Shown: in pieces, positions 1 through 7,389 of the stretch | Numbering within the stretch: the stretch's first letter is position 1 | How the letters are laid out: the number at the start of each line of letters is the position of its first letter | Origin: Streptococcus massiliensis DSM 18628 | Lineage (GTDB): Bacteria; Bacillota; Bacilli; Lactobacillales; Streptococcaceae | Assembly: GCF_000380065.1 (NCBI RefSeq) | Contig: NZ_KB904366.1 | Coordinates: forward strand, 1-42,948 | Direction: 5' to 3' | DNA length: 42,948 nucleotides | Translations under genes and position numbers: made by a program | Notes under the pieces: model-generated | Told to the model about the DNA's origin: nothing | Seen by the model: the letters and a program-made list of their open reading frames with translations, nothing else | Database searches by the model: none

Positions 1-151
1 GGCGACCAAAGGCATGATAGAAGGCGTGGAAGTGACAATCCTCCAAAGTATTCACCACTTTTTCAATCGTAAAGACGAGATGGTCTTGTGGCAAGAAAGA
101 ACTGATTTCTAGTGGTAAAGTTGTTTGATTTGTGTTATAGTGAATATGCAT
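1..151 (-). mobile_element. IS1182-type transposase, N-terminal part, cut by the window edge
   Basis: Reading down from an ATG at 149-151, the minus strand encodes about 50 residues beginning MHIHYNTNQTTLPLEISSFL and continuing with the block LPQDHLVFTIEKVVNTLEDC. I recognise this as the N-terminus of streptococcal IS1182-family transposases, DDE enzymes that move the element by cut-and-paste. An AGAAAGG Shine-Dalgarno lies about seven bases upstream, so the start looks genuine. The frame is open to the window edge, so nothing can be said about the catalytic core or whether the copy is intact. The family call rests on remembered N-terminal similarity only. Confidence 0.8.
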
Positions 152-214
152 GGGATAGCCTTTCTAAATGGTTTATTGTGCAATTCTATTTTACCAAGAC
201 TATCGCAACCATGC

Positions 215-246
215 AAAAAAGCAACGGATTTGCCGTTGCTTTTTTT
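215..246. terminator. Hairpin terminator beside the IS1182-type element
   Basis: Seven-base arms GCAACGG / CCGTTGC enclose a five-base loop and are flanked by A6 on the left and T7 on the right, so it could act in both directions. It lies between the transposase start and the DUF3272-type gene. A short palindrome GGGAC-TATT-GTCCC at 255-268 may mark the element end, but no second copy is in the window to confirm it. Confidence 0.65.
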
Positions 247-306
247 GGAGATAAGGGACTATTGTCCCAGGCTCATTTTTATCTATAATCTTAATAACAC
301 CATTCC

Positions 307-498
307 TTATTTTTTCTTGATCTGTTTTTCAATAACTTTAGCAATTTTGCTCGCAACATGAGCAAGATAGAAATTACGTAGAATGAGATAAGCAAAAAAA
401 CCTGCAAAAAGGTAGTCTTCCCTTATCATTGCATCGTTAAAAAAATAGGTTTCTATGGCTGTAAAAATCGCCATTGTCAAAAATTGTCGTCTGTTCAT
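307..498 (-). CDS. Small membrane protein, DUF3272-like
   Basis: A 63-residue protein with hydrophobic stretches at about residues 7-20 and 28-45 and a very basic tail (VIEKQIKKK), consistent with a small integral membrane protein with a cytoplasmic C-terminus. It resembles the streptococcal DUF3272 family, whose members start MNRxQFLTMAIFTA. Function is unknown. It lies 38 bases downstream of dnaX. There is no Shine-Dalgarno. Instead TACAAT sits exactly six bases before the ATG, with an extended -10 TG upstream, so the mRNA may begin at the start codon (see findings). Confidence 0.75.
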   Translation of the reverse strand: MNRRQFLTMAIFTAIETYFFNDAMIREDYLFAGFFAYLILRNFYLAHVASKIAKVIEKQIKKK

Positions 499-513
499 AC
501 TTCTATTGTAGCA
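499..513 (-). promoter_or_regulatory. Extended -10 promoter, predicted leaderless start of the DUF3272-type gene
   Basis: On the minus strand the sequence reads TGC-TACAAT-AGAAGT-ATG. The -10 hexamer is at 505-510, the extended TG at 512-513, and six bases separate the hexamer from the start codon at 498. The -35 position (TAGATT) matches poorly, as expected for extended -10 promoters. Confidence 0.6.
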
Positions 514-536
514 CGAAATGCTGGAAAAATCTAAGG

Positions 537-2204
537 TTAATCCTCTTGAATGGTAATTTTTTCGGCTAAAAAGTCAAAACCTGCTGGAATAAGACTTTCT
601 TCTGCCGGCTCTTCCTTTTTGGTCTGGTTGCCACGACTTTTGGCGGAAAATTCTGCCCGGATTTGCGTCCAGTCACTCATGGAAATGGCGAGGATTTCTG
701 GCGAAAAGCCTGCTGCATTGCTGAGAATATTGCCAAAAACGGTGTTGAGATTGTCCCTTTTCATGGTCTGCTCGGCGTTAAAGCTAGACTCAAAAGCCAA
801 AATGGCATGGTGCTCATTTGCCGCCACAGGCTGAGAACCTGTCAGCAAAGCCCGATCCGCCCCAATTAGACTCTCAATCACTTCCCCCCAAGCATTTTGC
901 AGCTTGATGAGATTGCCCCGAGCGAGGTCTGGATTTTCCATAGCCTCCTGGAGGATGCTGTTGACCTTGGCGCGGTCAACCTTATAGCCCTTGCTGGTCT
1001 TCTGGCTACGTTGCACAGGCTTAGCGGGCGCTGCCACGCCGTTCGTTTCGATTTGCGCTAGCTGCTGCTTAAGGCTTTGGATTTCTTCCTTCAAGCTGGT
1101 TAATTCCTCAGCGAATTGCCCAGAGAGAGCTGGGTTTGACTCGCTTTTTTCCGCCAAGCGAATGGTCATCATTTCGGTATAAATCTTGGGCTGGAGGCTA
1201 TTTTTAATTTCAGAAAGGCTGGTCGTTGCTTGCTCAATCATGGCAAACAAACGAGCCTGCGGCGTCTCCAGATTTTCCAAAAAAATAGAGCTATGGTGGG
1301 TATTTTCCCCACCCGTCTGCACGATGAGCAAATCCCGCAGATATTGCAGAAGGTCGGTGACAAAGCGTGCCATATTTTTTCCGCTATCAAAAATCAAATC
1401 CAGATTTTCCAGCGCCTGCGCTGTATCATTGCCAATCAAAGCCGCCACATAAGCATCCAGCGCACCTAGACTAATCGAGCCTGTAATCTCCTCGGCAATG
1501 GCGGTCGTCAGCTCATCATCCTGACTGAGGCTAAGCGCTTGGTCGAGAATGGACAAGGCATCCCGCATCCCACCTTCGGCACGTCTAGCAATAATGGCTA
1601 GCGCTTCTGCCTCAAAAGCAATCCCTTCTTGCTCTAAAATACTAGCAAGATGCTGCTCAATGGCCTTGGTCTTAATCGCCTTGAACTCAAAACGCTGAAC
1701 ACGAGATAAAATAGTCGCAGGAATTTTGTGCAATTCTGTCGTCGCCAAAATGAAAACAACATCTTCGGTCGGCTCTTCCAAGGTCTTCAAAAGCGCGTTG
1801 AAAGCGCCCGTCGAAAGCATATGCACCTCGTCAATGATATAGACCTTGTGCTTGGCGAGGCTAGGTGCGTAGGTTGACTTGTCGCGAATTTCGCGGATTT
1901 CATCCACCCCGTTGTTTGACGCCGCGTCAATCTCGATGACGTCCTCAAGGCTTCCGTCCTTAATCGCCTGACAAATATAGCACTCGTTACAAGGCTCGCC
2001 GTTTTTTTGATTGGGACAGTTCATGGCCTTGGCAAAAATCTTGGCAACGCTGGTTTTCCCTGTACCGCGCGGCCCAGAAAAAAGATAAGCATGGCTAATC
2101 TTGTCCTGCTCAACCGCCTGACGAAGCGTTGTCGCCACAACTTCCTGCCCGACGAGTTGCCCAAAGGTCTGGCTACGATATTTTCGATATAAAGCTTGAT
2201 ACAT
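537..2204 (-). CDS. dnaX: DNA polymerase III subunit gamma/tau
   Basis: Clamp-loader ATPase of 555 residues that loads the beta sliding clamp and links the replicase cores. The AAA+ module shows Walker A GPRGTGKT (44-51), four zinc-binding cysteines (C63, C72, C75, C78), Walker B IIDEVHML (123-130) and sensor/arginine-finger motif SRVQRF (167-172). A coiled-coil-like stretch (about 365-390, EELTSLKEEIQSLKQQLAQI) precedes the tau-specific C-terminal domain. Length is normal for streptococcal tau. I see no convincing slippage cassette for a shorter gamma form. The start codon overlaps the stop of the upstream fRMsr gene by one base (TAATG), implying translational coupling. Confidence 0.97.
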   Translation of the reverse strand: MYQALYRKYRSQTFGQLVGQEVVATTLRQAVEQDKISHAYLFSGPRGTGKTSVAKIFAKAMNCPNQKNGEPCNECYICQAIKDGSLEDVIEIDAASNNGVDEIREIRDKSTYAPSLAKHKVYIIDEVHMLSTGAFNALLKTLEEPTEDVVFILATTELHKIPATILSRVQRFEFKAIKTKAIEQHLASILEQEGIAFEAEALAIIARRAEGGMRDALSILDQALSLSQDDELTTAIAEEITGSISLGALDAYVAALIGNDTAQALENLDLIFDSGKNMARFVTDLLQYLRDLLIVQTGGENTHHSSIFLENLETPQARLFAMIEQATTSLSEIKNSLQPKIYTEMMTIRLAEKSESNPALSGQFAEELTSLKEEIQSLKQQLAQIETNGVAAPAKPVQRSQKTSKGYKVDRAKVNSILQEAMENPDLARGNLIKLQNAWGEVIESLIGADRALLTGSQPVAANEHHAILAFESSFNAEQTMKRDNLNTVFGNILSNAAGFSPEILAISMSDWTQIRAEFSAKSRGNQTKKEEPAEESLIPAGFDFLAEKITIQED

Positions 2205-2701
2205 TAGACTTTCTCCCCAAACATTTCAAAATTCCAAGTCGTTTTTTCCACCAAAAGGTCGACAAATTTTTGCAGATATTCTTGGTCAATCTGGTCATAA
2301 TCCGCCACCACAGACGAATCCAAATCAAGCACCCCCAGCAGCTTGTCATTTTTTAGCATGGGCACCACAATCTCACTTTTTGCAGCGCTATCGCAGGAAA
2401 TATAGTTGTCATGCTTGGTCACATCGCGCACAATGATTGTCTCTTGCTTCCTTGCTGCCTCTCCGCAGACGCCCTTGCCCAGCGCAATGTGCACACAGGA
2501 CACGCCACCTTGAAAAGGTCCCAAAACCAGCTCTTTGCCGTCATAAAGATAAAAACCCGTGAAAACGGACTGAGGAAGGGCCTGGTTTAAAAGAGCGGAG
2601 CTGTTTGCCAGATTAGCCAGAGCATTATCCTCGCCCTCAAGCAAAGCTTCAAGTTGCGCTAGCACTAATTGATAAGTTGAAATTTTCTCTGAGTTTTTCA
2701 T
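2204..2701 (-). CDS. msrC: Free methionine-R-sulfoxide reductase (fRMsr), GAF domain
   Basis: Reduces free L-methionine-R-sulfoxide in the cytosol, an oxidant-repair role. The 165-residue GAF-domain protein keeps all three cysteines of the fRMsr family: C69 (GGVSC), C79 (GKGVCGEA) and C103 (NYISCDS), followed by the signature SEIVVPM. An in-frame ATG at 2725 lies inside a terminator hairpin upstream of a strong -10 element and is unlikely. The ATG at 2701 sits six bases behind TATAAT and is preferred. dnaX follows with a one-base TAATG overlap. The symbol follows the E. coli homologue and was not checked for this species. Confidence 0.88.
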   Translation of the reverse strand: MKNSEKISTYQLVLAQLEALLEGEDNALANLANSSALLNQALPQSVFTGFYLYDGKELVLGPFQGGVSCVHIALGKGVCGEAARKQETIIVRDVTKHDNYISCDSAAKSEIVVPMLKNDKLLGVLDLDSSVVADYDQIDQEYLQKFVDLLVEKTTWNFEMFGEKV

Positions 2702-2716
2702 GTTTCTATTATAACA
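2702..2716 (-). promoter_or_regulatory. Extended -10 promoter, predicted leaderless start of fRMsr-dnaX
   Basis: The minus strand reads TGT-TATAAT-AGAAAC-ATG, with the consensus -10 at 2708-2713 and TG at 2715-2716. Six bases separate it from the start codon and there is no ribosome-binding site. Geometry is identical to the elements before the DUF3272-type gene and uvrC. Confidence 0.65.
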
Positions 2717-2742
2717 AAAAATCACCCACTCGGGTGATTTTT
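2716..2742 (-). terminator. Terminator of the alpha/beta hydrolase gene
   Basis: TCACCC / GGGTGA arms with a short loop, flanked by A6 and T5 runs. It overlaps the stop codon of the hydrolase gene and directly precedes the fRMsr promoter, insulating dnaX from upstream transcription. Confidence 0.8.
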
Positions 2743-3772
2743 ATTTGCTTCGTTTGGCTAAATCATCTATCGCTTTGACAAAAGTAGCAGGCAAATCCTG
2801 ATGAATATCATGCTGGCTTTTCAAATTATCCATAAAAACATTATCTTTCAACAACTCGTGCACTCGCTTGGCATCCTTGCCATCCATAGCACTGAGCAAA
2901 ATTCCCTTATCGTCATAATAACCTTTGAGATGTGGCGGATGTGCCGTATGCATCAAAATTGACGGACATTGCACTTTCTTTAAAGTTTCCTCTTGATTAA
3001 AATCTTGCAGCCAAGAAAAATCATAGAAAGTCACACCAAAGCGCAAATCATAATCGCCCGTTCCGTCCTGCAAATTGGCTGTTAAGTCATAAATGGTATT
3101 CACTCCTAAGAAAGGGGGATAATACCAGATACGTGGGATTTTATTAGGATATTTTTTCAGATAATTAAGCGCAGGTTTCTTGACAATTTTGTAGAAATTC
3201 TCTTTCCCAAAAGCCTGTTCCAAGTAGGTATGGTCTAAAAAATAACGCGTGTAGTTTTTCTGACCACTTGTCAAAAAATCGTGCATGTCCTTGAAACCCA
3301 ACCAAGCAAAGGTCGACTGGGCACGCCCTGATTCAGTCGAAAAGAAAGGTGCGTCTTCAATCAACAGTCCCTTAACCAAGTCGGGCTCATTCGCTGCTAT
3401 CCAAGTCGCCAGAAGTCCACCCGAAGAATGCCCAGAAAGTAAAACCGGTTGTTTGATGACCCGCTTAATAAAGAGGATAAAGTCTTGTCCATTTGCTACC
3501 GCCGAATACTTAGCGGGATTTTTACTAGACTTGCCATGCCCATAGCAATCAACCGCAAAAACATGATATTTCTTGCTCAAATCCCCCAAAACCTTAGCAT
3601 AATCCTGCCACGATACTTCCTGACCATGGATTAAGAGTAAGGCAGGACCATTATCTGATCCTTCGCCATAATTGATAACAGACCCATCTTCTAACTTAAA
3701 CTGTTTTTCAGCCATATGAGTAGCCCGAATTAGCCACAAAGCCTTTCGGTCATAGGTCATATTTCCATGCAC
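2741..3772 (-). CDS. Alpha/beta hydrolase with frameshifted N-terminal membrane anchor
   Basis: The catalytic part is intact: an oxyanion HG at LLLIHGQE (about 46-52), the nucleophile elbow GHSSGG with Ser116, and a late His in SQHDIHQDLP. Substrate unknown. In this frame the only 5' start is GTG at 3772 without a good ribosome-binding site; an internal ATG at 3715 is an alternative. A hydrophobic leader (MKVNRRMMIFLLIFIVLIMV) starts at 3843 in another frame and would join this ORF perfectly if the T7 tract complementary to 3779-3785 had one more T. The undisturbed gene would be about 367 residues with a membrane anchor, overlapping the upstream regulator gene. This is a pseudogene, a phase-variable gene or an assembly error. 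Confidence 0.75.
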   Translation of the reverse strand: MHGNMTYDRKALWLIRATHMAEKQFKLEDGSVINYGEGSDNGPALLLIHGQEVSWQDYAKVLGDLSKKYHVFAVDCYGHGKSSKNPAKYSAVANGQDFILFIKRVIKQPVLLSGHSSGGLLATWIAANEPDLVKGLLIEDAPFFSTESGRAQSTFAWLGFKDMHDFLTSGQKNYTRYFLDHTYLEQAFGKENFYKIVKKPALNYLKKYPNKIPRIWYYPPFLGVNTIYDLTANLQDGTGDYDLRFGVTFYDFSWLQDFNQEETLKKVQCPSILMHTAHPPHLKGYYDDKGILLSAMDGKDAKRVHELLKDNVFMDNLKSQHDIHQDLPATFVKAIDDLAKRSK

Positions 3773-3778
3773 AAAGGC

Positions 3779-3785
3779 AAAAAAA
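3779..3785 (-). other. Homopolymer (A7/T7) at the probable frameshift site
   Basis: The seven-base tract lies between the membrane-anchor reading frame starting at 3843 and the hydrolase frame. Adding one base joins ...IVLIMVFF to AFVHGNMTYDRK in a single open frame. Confidence 0.7.
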
Positions 3786-3832
3786 CCATAATCAATACAA
3801 TAAAAATCAGTAAAAAAATCATCATTCTCCGA

Positions 3833-4258
3833 TTAACTTTCATTTTCTTCATTCTCCACAACAGCCTTAAAGCCTTCTAGGAAAAAACGAGTATCCATAA
3901 GTGCCAGTCCTTGATTGATGTCCCCCAGTAAAAGTAGCTCACTCCCCGCCTTAATATGAAATATCTTTCTAGCACGGGCAGGCAGAGTAATCTGCCCCTT
4001 ATCATTGACCTGCACCCTTCCAAAAATATACTCGCCTCTCGGTAAGTCAGGTGTCAGATAATCCACTTCTAGATTCATCAAATCTTCAAGACTAATGTCA
4101 AAAAAAGTAGCGAGCTTAGCAGCAAGCACAAGGTCAGGCACACTATTACCTACCTCCCACTTAGCAATAGTTTGTCTTGAGACACCAAGTTCTTCAGCTA
4201 ATTTTTCCTGCGACATTCCCTGCTTCTTCCTTAATGCGGCAATGTTTTCTCCAAGCAT
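3833..4258 (-). CDS. XRE helix-turn-helix / AbrB-domain transcriptional regulator
   Basis: A 141-residue two-domain DNA-binding protein. Residues 4-58 form an XRE-type HTH (IAALRKKQGMSQEKLAEELG, then VSRQTIAKWEVG), and residues 79-115 form an AbrB/MazE-like swapped-hairpin domain (GRVQVNDKGQITLPARARKI). Its targets are unknown. The gene overlaps the membrane-anchor start of the downstream hydrolase by 11 bases, so the two probably form one operon. A good Shine-Dalgarno (GAAAGGAAG) precedes ATG 4258. An inverted repeat over its own -35 region suggests autoregulation. Confidence 0.85.
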   Translation of the reverse strand: MLGENIAALRKKQGMSQEKLAEELGVSRQTIAKWEVGNSVPDLVLAAKLATFFDISLEDLMNLEVDYLTPDLPRGEYIFGRVQVNDKGQITLPARARKIFHIKAGSELLLLGDINQGLALMDTRFFLEGFKAVVENEENES

Positions 4259-4290
4259 GATTTCTTCCTTTCTGACTAATCGCTACTTAC

Positions 4291-4333
4291 AGTATAACAA
4301 AAAAGTATGGACTTACAAGCAAGTTTCCCATAC
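4291..4333 (-). promoter_or_regulatory. Promoter with inverted repeat upstream of the XRE-AbrB gene
   Basis: The minus strand shows TTGTAA, 16 bases, then TATACT with an upstream TG. The plus-strand sequence 4305-4333 has outer arms GTATGG / CCATAC and inner arms ACTT / AAGT, an imperfect palindrome covering the -35 box. It is a candidate operator for the adjacent regulator. Confidence 0.5.
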
Positions 4334-4368
4334 TTTTTCTACTTCTTTTGTTAAAATTCGTGGCAAGA

Positions 4369-4983
4369 TTACTCTTTTATTTTTCCAATCTGGTAATAGA
4401 CCCAAGTTGGATTTTTTTCAAATCGTAAAACTTGTAGACCTAATTCATTCAAATAATTTTTGAAGTTTGACAAATCCTTGAATTCCGCTAGATAGTAGCT
4501 AATTTTGCTCCATTCGCAGGCTAATATCAGCTGCCCGTCAGGCTGCAAGATACGCTTGATTTCTAGCAGAGCTTTGGTCAAATCCGTCCAATGAAAATGC
4601 GTTTGAAAGGCACAAATGAGGTCAAAACTCTCGCTTTCATAGCCAGTATTGGCGACATCTTTCACCTCAAAATTTATAGTCTTGCTTAACTTTCTAGCTT
4701 CGGCTATGGCAGTCTCAGAAATATCTAGACCATAGATTTGGCTGCTCGGAAAAAGCTGCTTGAGCCGCAGCGTCGAGCGACCATTCCCCACGCCAATATC
4801 TAAAATTTTTGAAAAGTCCTGCCGAAGAATAAAAGACAAAGCCCAGTCAACCATGGGCAAATAAGCTCTATTCCAAATTTTCATCATCAAACGCCCCACA
4901 ATCCCCTGAGGGTGCTTGGATTGCTGAATCAGATAATAAATGAAAAGCAAAAAAGAAATTGCTATAAGCAAAATAGGAAGCAT
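4369..4983 (-). CDS. Class I SAM-dependent methyltransferase with N-terminal membrane segment
   Basis: A 204-residue protein. Residues 2-19 (LPILLIAISFLLFIYYLI) form a membrane anchor. A Rossmann methyltransferase fold follows, with motif I ILDIGVGNGRS (60-70), an acidic motif II (YGLDIS) and the post-motif LICAFQTHFHW. The substrate cannot be read from sequence; small-molecule methylation at the membrane is possible. It is the last gene of a three-gene unit, starting eight bases after the stop of the MGMT-like gene, with Shine-Dalgarno AGAGG. Confidence 0.85.
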   Translation of the reverse strand: MLPILLIAISFLLFIYYLIQQSKHPQGIVGRLMMKIWNRAYLPMVDWALSFILRQDFSKILDIGVGNGRSTLRLKQLFPSSQIYGLDISETAIAEARKLSKTINFEVKDVANTGYESESFDLICAFQTHFHWTDLTKALLEIKRILQPDGQLILACEWSKISYYLAEFKDLSNFKNYLNELGLQVLRFEKNPTWVYYQIGKIKE

Positions 4984-4991
4984 AGTGACCT

Positions 4992-5369
4992 CTACTTTCC
5001 GCTATCTGAAAAATCCACCAAATACTCTTCATAGTCTTTGACGAAAAGGCGCTGTCCTTTGGCAATGACAGGCAGTCCCTCACTTTCCAATTTCTCCTTT
5101 TGAGCGGACAGACCGCCGGGATATTTGCCGTTGAGCTCGCCGCCCGCTTTAAGGACACGCCAATAGGGCAAATCGTCGTCCTTCCAAGCCAGAACAAGAA
5201 CGCCGACGCCCGTTTCAAAAGGATTGGTAAAATGAATACCGCGCTCAGCGGTCATGTATTCTCGCAAACTAGCTAGGGTCGCAACCTTGCCAGCAGGAAT
5301 GCGCGCCAGCAAATCTTTATAATCATCTGGCGCCAAAAAAGCAGTTCTTTTCTGATTTTGACTGGACAT
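4992..5369 (-). CDS. MGMT-family (alkyltransferase-like) protein lacking the active-site Cys
   Basis: A 125-residue protein resembling the DNA-binding domain of O6-alkylguanine alkyltransferases: IPAGKVATLASLREY, then VLAWKDDDLPYWRVLKAGGEL. True MGMT enzymes have PCHR and alkyltransferase-like proteins PWHR at the active loop. Here the loop is PYWR, so suicide alkyl transfer is impossible; damage recognition or another role remains open. The start at 5369 is chosen for its AGCGAGG ribosome-binding site and because it lies one base after the GrpB stop. The longer ORF start overlaps GrpB coding sequence. Confidence 0.8.
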   Translation of the reverse strand: MSSQNQKRTAFLAPDDYKDLLARIPAGKVATLASLREYMTAERGIHFTNPFETGVGVLVLAWKDDDLPYWRVLKAGGELNGKYPGGLSAQKEKLESEGLPVIAKGQRLFVKDYEEYLVDFSDSGK

Positions 5370-5370
5370 A

Positions 5371-5949
5371 TTAGACCTCGCTTTCATATTTATCTTTGTA
5401 AACTTCCTTGGCTTTTTGGGTGTAGGTTTTGATAAAATCCCCCTTAGCCTCCGTATAGGCATCGCGATTGTGCTCGTATTGCTTCCAAAGGGCTAGCTTG
5501 AGCTGCTCATACTCCTTAGCAACCACAGTGTGCTCCTTTAGATAATCCCGAAAATAGAGCTCATCATGGTCGCCAGCATAACGGACATGAAGATGAAAAA
5601 CCTTGTCCGCAAAGCCAGCTGGTGTGTAACCTTTATTAAAAGACAGCCGCTTCTCACTTTCTGACATGAGCAAGTAGCCATTTTGCAGCAGAAGCCTTTT
5701 TATTTCCGACATCTTGACTTTTTGAGGAATTTCCAAAAGAATATCGACAATGGGCTTTGCCCAGATAGTAGCTATTGAAGTGCTACCGATGTGGCTGATA
5801 CGACTCACTTGTTCAGGCCTAAAAATCGACAAAAGTCGCACCTTTTCTTTCTCATACCAGTCCAACCATTTGTCATCATGCGGCTCCAAAAAAATCGGAA
5901 ACAGCTGCCACAATTCCTCCAAAGTCATCTCTTCCAATGCTTTTGCCAT
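5371..5949 (-). CDS. GrpB family protein (UPF0157, nucleotidyltransferase-like fold)
   Basis: A 192-residue GrpB/UPF0157 protein. The signature HIGSTSI...AKPIVDILLEIP lies around residues 51-73 and resembles the GS-x-D motif of nucleotidyltransferases. The canonical sequence usually has SIPGI; here it is SIATI. The family's substrate is not established. A strong AGGAGG Shine-Dalgarno precedes ATG 5949, and the gene heads the unit GrpB / MGMT-like / methyltransferase with gaps of one and eight bases. Confidence 0.85.
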   Translation of the reverse strand: MAKALEEMTLEELWQLFPIFLEPHDDKWLDWYEKEKVRLLSIFRPEQVSRISHIGSTSIATIWAKPIVDILLEIPQKVKMSEIKRLLLQNGYLLMSESEKRLSFNKGYTPAGFADKVFHLHVRYAGDHDELYFRDYLKEHTVVAKEYEQLKLALWKQYEHNRDAYTEAKGDFIKTYTQKAKEVYKDKYESEV

Positions 5950-5983
5950 AGCTTCCTCCTAACGGTGACATATCAGAAATCCT

Positions 5984-6718
5984 TTAAAAATAAAGCAAAC
6001 CGTAGCAAACCAAGACACTGATGACACTGAAAAGCGAGCCAATTAGATAGTATTCGGCGAAAGACTGGCTTTCAGAAATCTTATTGTAGCGGGCAATGGA
6101 CTTGGCAGTAAAGACCAGCCCGATAGAAGCGTATTGCCCCAAAATCAAGGACAAACCCATAATCAAGCGCTCCAAGCATCCAATCATAGCACCCGCGCCC
6201 GCAATCGTATCCTGATTGTCCTCCCTGCTTTGGTACTTGCTAAAAAATAGTTTGAACAAAATATTGACCGGCTTGCCGATAGCGGCAAAAAGCACCAAAG
6301 CCTGCACCACACTTGCCGCCTCCTTTAGCCAAACCGGGGCCGTCTTTTGCGCAAAAAGGAAATAAAAAGCAAAAATCGCTGCCAAATGCAAGAGTTGGTC
6401 AAGGACGAAAGCATATTTTTCCAAGTTTTTCCTTTGAATAAAAGCGTTGCTTCTAAATTTAAGGAAATCAATGACTGCATGGCTGAGCCAGACCAGCAAG
6501 AAATAAAAGATATTCGCTGGAAAAAGGAGACTCAAGACGAGCAAGGGCAGCAAAACAACCCCTAAATGCAAGAGCAAGAAGGGCAAGCGGCATGCTTTCA
6601 AGTCAGCCATTTTTTGGCTCTGCAACTGAAAATCTGCTAAAATATGCGCTAAAATCACCAATAATAAAATAGGATTGTGCAAATAAAATTCCGAAAATCC
6701 CCAAAAATTAGCTAACAT
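5984..6718 (-). CDS. DUF3307 integral membrane protein, partner of SatD
   Basis: A 244-residue polytopic membrane protein with about six to seven hydrophobic segments. The N-terminal part contains the DUF3307 pattern LLVILAHILADFQLQSQKMAD and later SHAVIDFLK. It is encoded directly after satD with an 11-base overlap. The ATG at 6718 is preferred over 6724 because the GAGAGG Shine-Dalgarno has usable spacing only to the second ATG. SatD and DUF3307 genes co-occur in streptococci, where a sat locus was linked to acid tolerance in S. mutans. That link is background knowledge, not visible here. Confidence 0.8.
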   Translation of the reverse strand: MLANFWGFSEFYLHNPILLLVILAHILADFQLQSQKMADLKACRLPFLLLHLGVVLLPLLVLSLLFPANIFYFLLVWLSHAVIDFLKFRSNAFIQRKNLEKYAFVLDQLLHLAAIFAFYFLFAQKTAPVWLKEAASVVQALVLFAAIGKPVNILFKLFFSKYQSREDNQDTIAGAGAMIGCLERLIMGLSLILGQYASIGLVFTAKSIARYNKISESQSFAEYYLIGSLFSVISVLVCYGLLYF

Positions 6719-7385
6719 GGTCATCCTCTCTTTCCGCTTCTTTCAAAATCAAATCCATAGCCTGGCGCTTATTTCGCAGATAAATTTTCAGCCCGCTAGC
6801 CTTGATTCGCTTATTGAGAGCGCTGGGACTGACGCCGAGCAGCTCTGCTATTTTTTTATTGGAAAAACCTTCGTCGTAAATCCCTTGTGCTAGCAAGCAC
6901 TGTAAAATCTCAAGCTGAGACGGGGTCCATTTTCCTTTTATAAATGAGCACGCTGCCAAGATACTGTTGATAAGCTGGCTGCTTTCCTCATTTTCCAGAC
7001 TAACAGCCAGATGATTGCTGCCGTAGTCGTTCTTAGCGTGAATGCGATTGATAGCCTCACGCGCCCGCCAGTAAGCTGGGCCGTCCGAGCCGATACTTTG
7101 CTTGGGATTGATATCGGTCAGCATCTTGCCAAGCCCAATTCCAAAACGAATTTGGTGAGGGGCAAAAGCCAGCACCAAGTCATCAATCATTTGAAAAAGC
7201 TGAGTATTGGGCTTTAAAAGCGCTTGAAACTCATCGCCTGTCGTTACCGTAAAAGGCGACACCAGCCATTGCTGGTATTTTTGATTCAGTTCCTTCATGA
7301 GCGCCAACAATTTTTGCTGGGCTTGCCCTCGGTCAGCAATTTTTTTGGAGTCAATAATATCTCCAATCAAAGCAATATAGTTCAT
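6708..7385 (-). CDS. satD: SatD family protein with C-terminal helix-turn-helix
   Basis: A 225-residue protein. The N-terminal part (MNYIALIGDIIDSKKI, ...VTTGDEFQALL, ...RFGIGLGKMLTDI) matches the SatD family and has a nucleotide-cyclase-like GDE/GIG pattern. The C-terminal part (about 175-205) contains a predicted HTH: NKKIAELLGVSPSALNKRIK. It could therefore bind DNA, possibly its own promoter, which holds a perfect palindrome (7414-7433). A strong GAGGTGAG ribosome-binding site precedes ATG 7385. It is co-transcribed with the DUF3307 gene. The biochemical role is unknown. Confidence 0.8.
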   Translation of the reverse strand: MNYIALIGDIIDSKKIADRGQAQQKLLALMKELNQKYQQWLVSPFTVTTGDEFQALLKPNTQLFQMIDDLVLAFAPHQIRFGIGLGKMLTDINPKQSIGSDGPAYWRAREAINRIHAKNDYGSNHLAVSLENEESSQLINSILAACSFIKGKWTPSQLEILQCLLAQGIYDEGFSNKKIAELLGVSPSALNKRIKASGLKIYLRNKRQAMDLILKEAEREDDHVS

Positions 7386-7389
7386 GTTC

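Noticed and set aside
537-2204. Programmed frameshift in dnaX producing a gamma form
   Set aside because: An A7 run occurs only in the zinc region (about codon 67), and no slippery A6G plus stem-loop lies near the domain boundary.
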